Assembly (NCBI GenBank): GCA_024449915.1
Contig: JAMZAV010001285.1
Span: 186,001 to 250,000 of the forward strand
Length of the DNA stretch: 64,000 nt
Reading direction: 5' to 3'
Origin: Sweltsa coloradensis
Lineage: Eukaryota > Arthropoda > Insecta > Plecoptera > Chloroperlidae
Numbering within the stretch: position 1 is the first letter of the stretch; each line of letters opens with the position of its first letter. The translations under genes and the position numbers were made by a program. The notes under the pieces are model-generated. The model saw only the letters and a list, made by a program, of their open reading frames with translations, had not been told where the DNA came from and searched no databases. Below, piece by piece: positions 63,701 to 64,000 of the stretch.

Positions 63701-64000
63701 AGCGGTCGAGTGCCTGGCTCGATATGGGACGAGGCTGAGTGAAAACTAAGGTGGTACTCGAACCCACGCCCCACGAGTCACCTCTGGGGCAGTTAACTAT
63801 ACAGGGGGGGGGGGGTTGGGCCCCCTGGATACGCCACTGCAGTAAGTCACCTGAATGTGAGTGATGTGTGGTGTGTCCCCCGCTACTGTAGACAGGCGCG
63901 CGATCATTGCCTTATAGCGGTCGAGTGCCTGGCTCGATATGTACGAGGCTGACGGTGAAGCTAAGGTGGTACTCGAACCACGCCCCCCCCCACAAATCAC
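60757..64000. repeat. satellite array, unit about 215 bp, about 15 units, continuing past the window end
   Basis: The landmark GCAGTAAGTCACCTGAATGT recurs near 60764, 60975, 61187, 61405, 61622, 61843, 62074, 62303, 62534, 62757, 62979, 63206, 63422, 63629 and 63842. Clean units (63206 onward) are 207-216 bp; earlier noisy ones stretch to 231. Each unit has GATCATTGCCTTATAGCGGT, GAGTGCCTGGCTCGATATGT, AAGCTAAGGTGGTACTCGAA + CCCACGCCCC, a G run of 7-15 bases and GGATACGCCACTGCA. On the minus strand GGGTTCGAGTACC resembles a pol III B box. Confidence 0.95.

Overview
This is nuclear DNA of an animal. It has a spliced beta-tubulin gene, several clades of non-LTR retrotransposon, a Penelope-like element, tRNA-derived SINEs and many cut-and-paste DNA transposons; there are no prokaryotic operons. 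The octamer TAGGCCTA and shorter AGGCCT pieces recur throughout the non-coding DNA. From memory, this habit and the repeat mixture fit a marine invertebrate, perhaps an echinoderm-like deuterostome, but the window alone cannot fix the taxon.

Layout. 1-3165: a decayed RTE-like LINE, read through very poor base quality. 3.4-7.5 kb: mostly non-coding, with an intact non-autonomous hAT at 6112-6935 (perfect 8-bp target duplication). 7587-8625: two Penelope-like 3' ends facing away from each other. 9.0-17.5 kb: a CR1/L2-like LINE whose ORF1 carries an SGNH-type esterase domain, apparently interrupted by a second, 5'-truncated LINE. 18.7-21 kb: a third LINE. 22.2-25.5 kb: SINEs, MITEs and a hAT nested in a SINE. 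26.6-27.6 kb: a 988-bp element with perfect 26-bp inverted ends. 27821-28975: an intact Merlin (IS1595-type) transposase reading frame without the usual third catalytic acid. 29-32.5 kb: piggyBac-like and hAT MITEs and a LINE relic. 32.7-36.9 kb: a cluster of a dispersed family called R1 here, plus a 625-bp palindromic MITE.

40002-46977 (minus strand): the one clear host gene, beta-tubulin. It has two coding exons separated by a 5.6-kb intron full of repeats, with a plausible CCAAT/CRE promoter upstream. 48.5-49.2 kb: a SINE pair with a 64-bp tandem array of tRNA 3'-half-like units. 49886-51857: a hAT with a decayed TTF zinc-finger transposase and a perfect 8-bp duplication. 52.9-57.2 kb: more inverted-repeat and SINE pairs. 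57.2-60.3 kb: non-coding with a microsatellite. 60757-64000: a satellite of about 215 bp that runs off the window.

Apart from beta-tubulin and perhaps the Merlin-derived frame, nothing looks like a working host gene. No genes form a shared pathway; the window is a heavily transposon-loaded locus around a tubulin gene. Four stretches (about 1-2800, 15330-17560, 18130-19850 and 60300-63180) are probably badly called sequence, so reading frames there should not be trusted.
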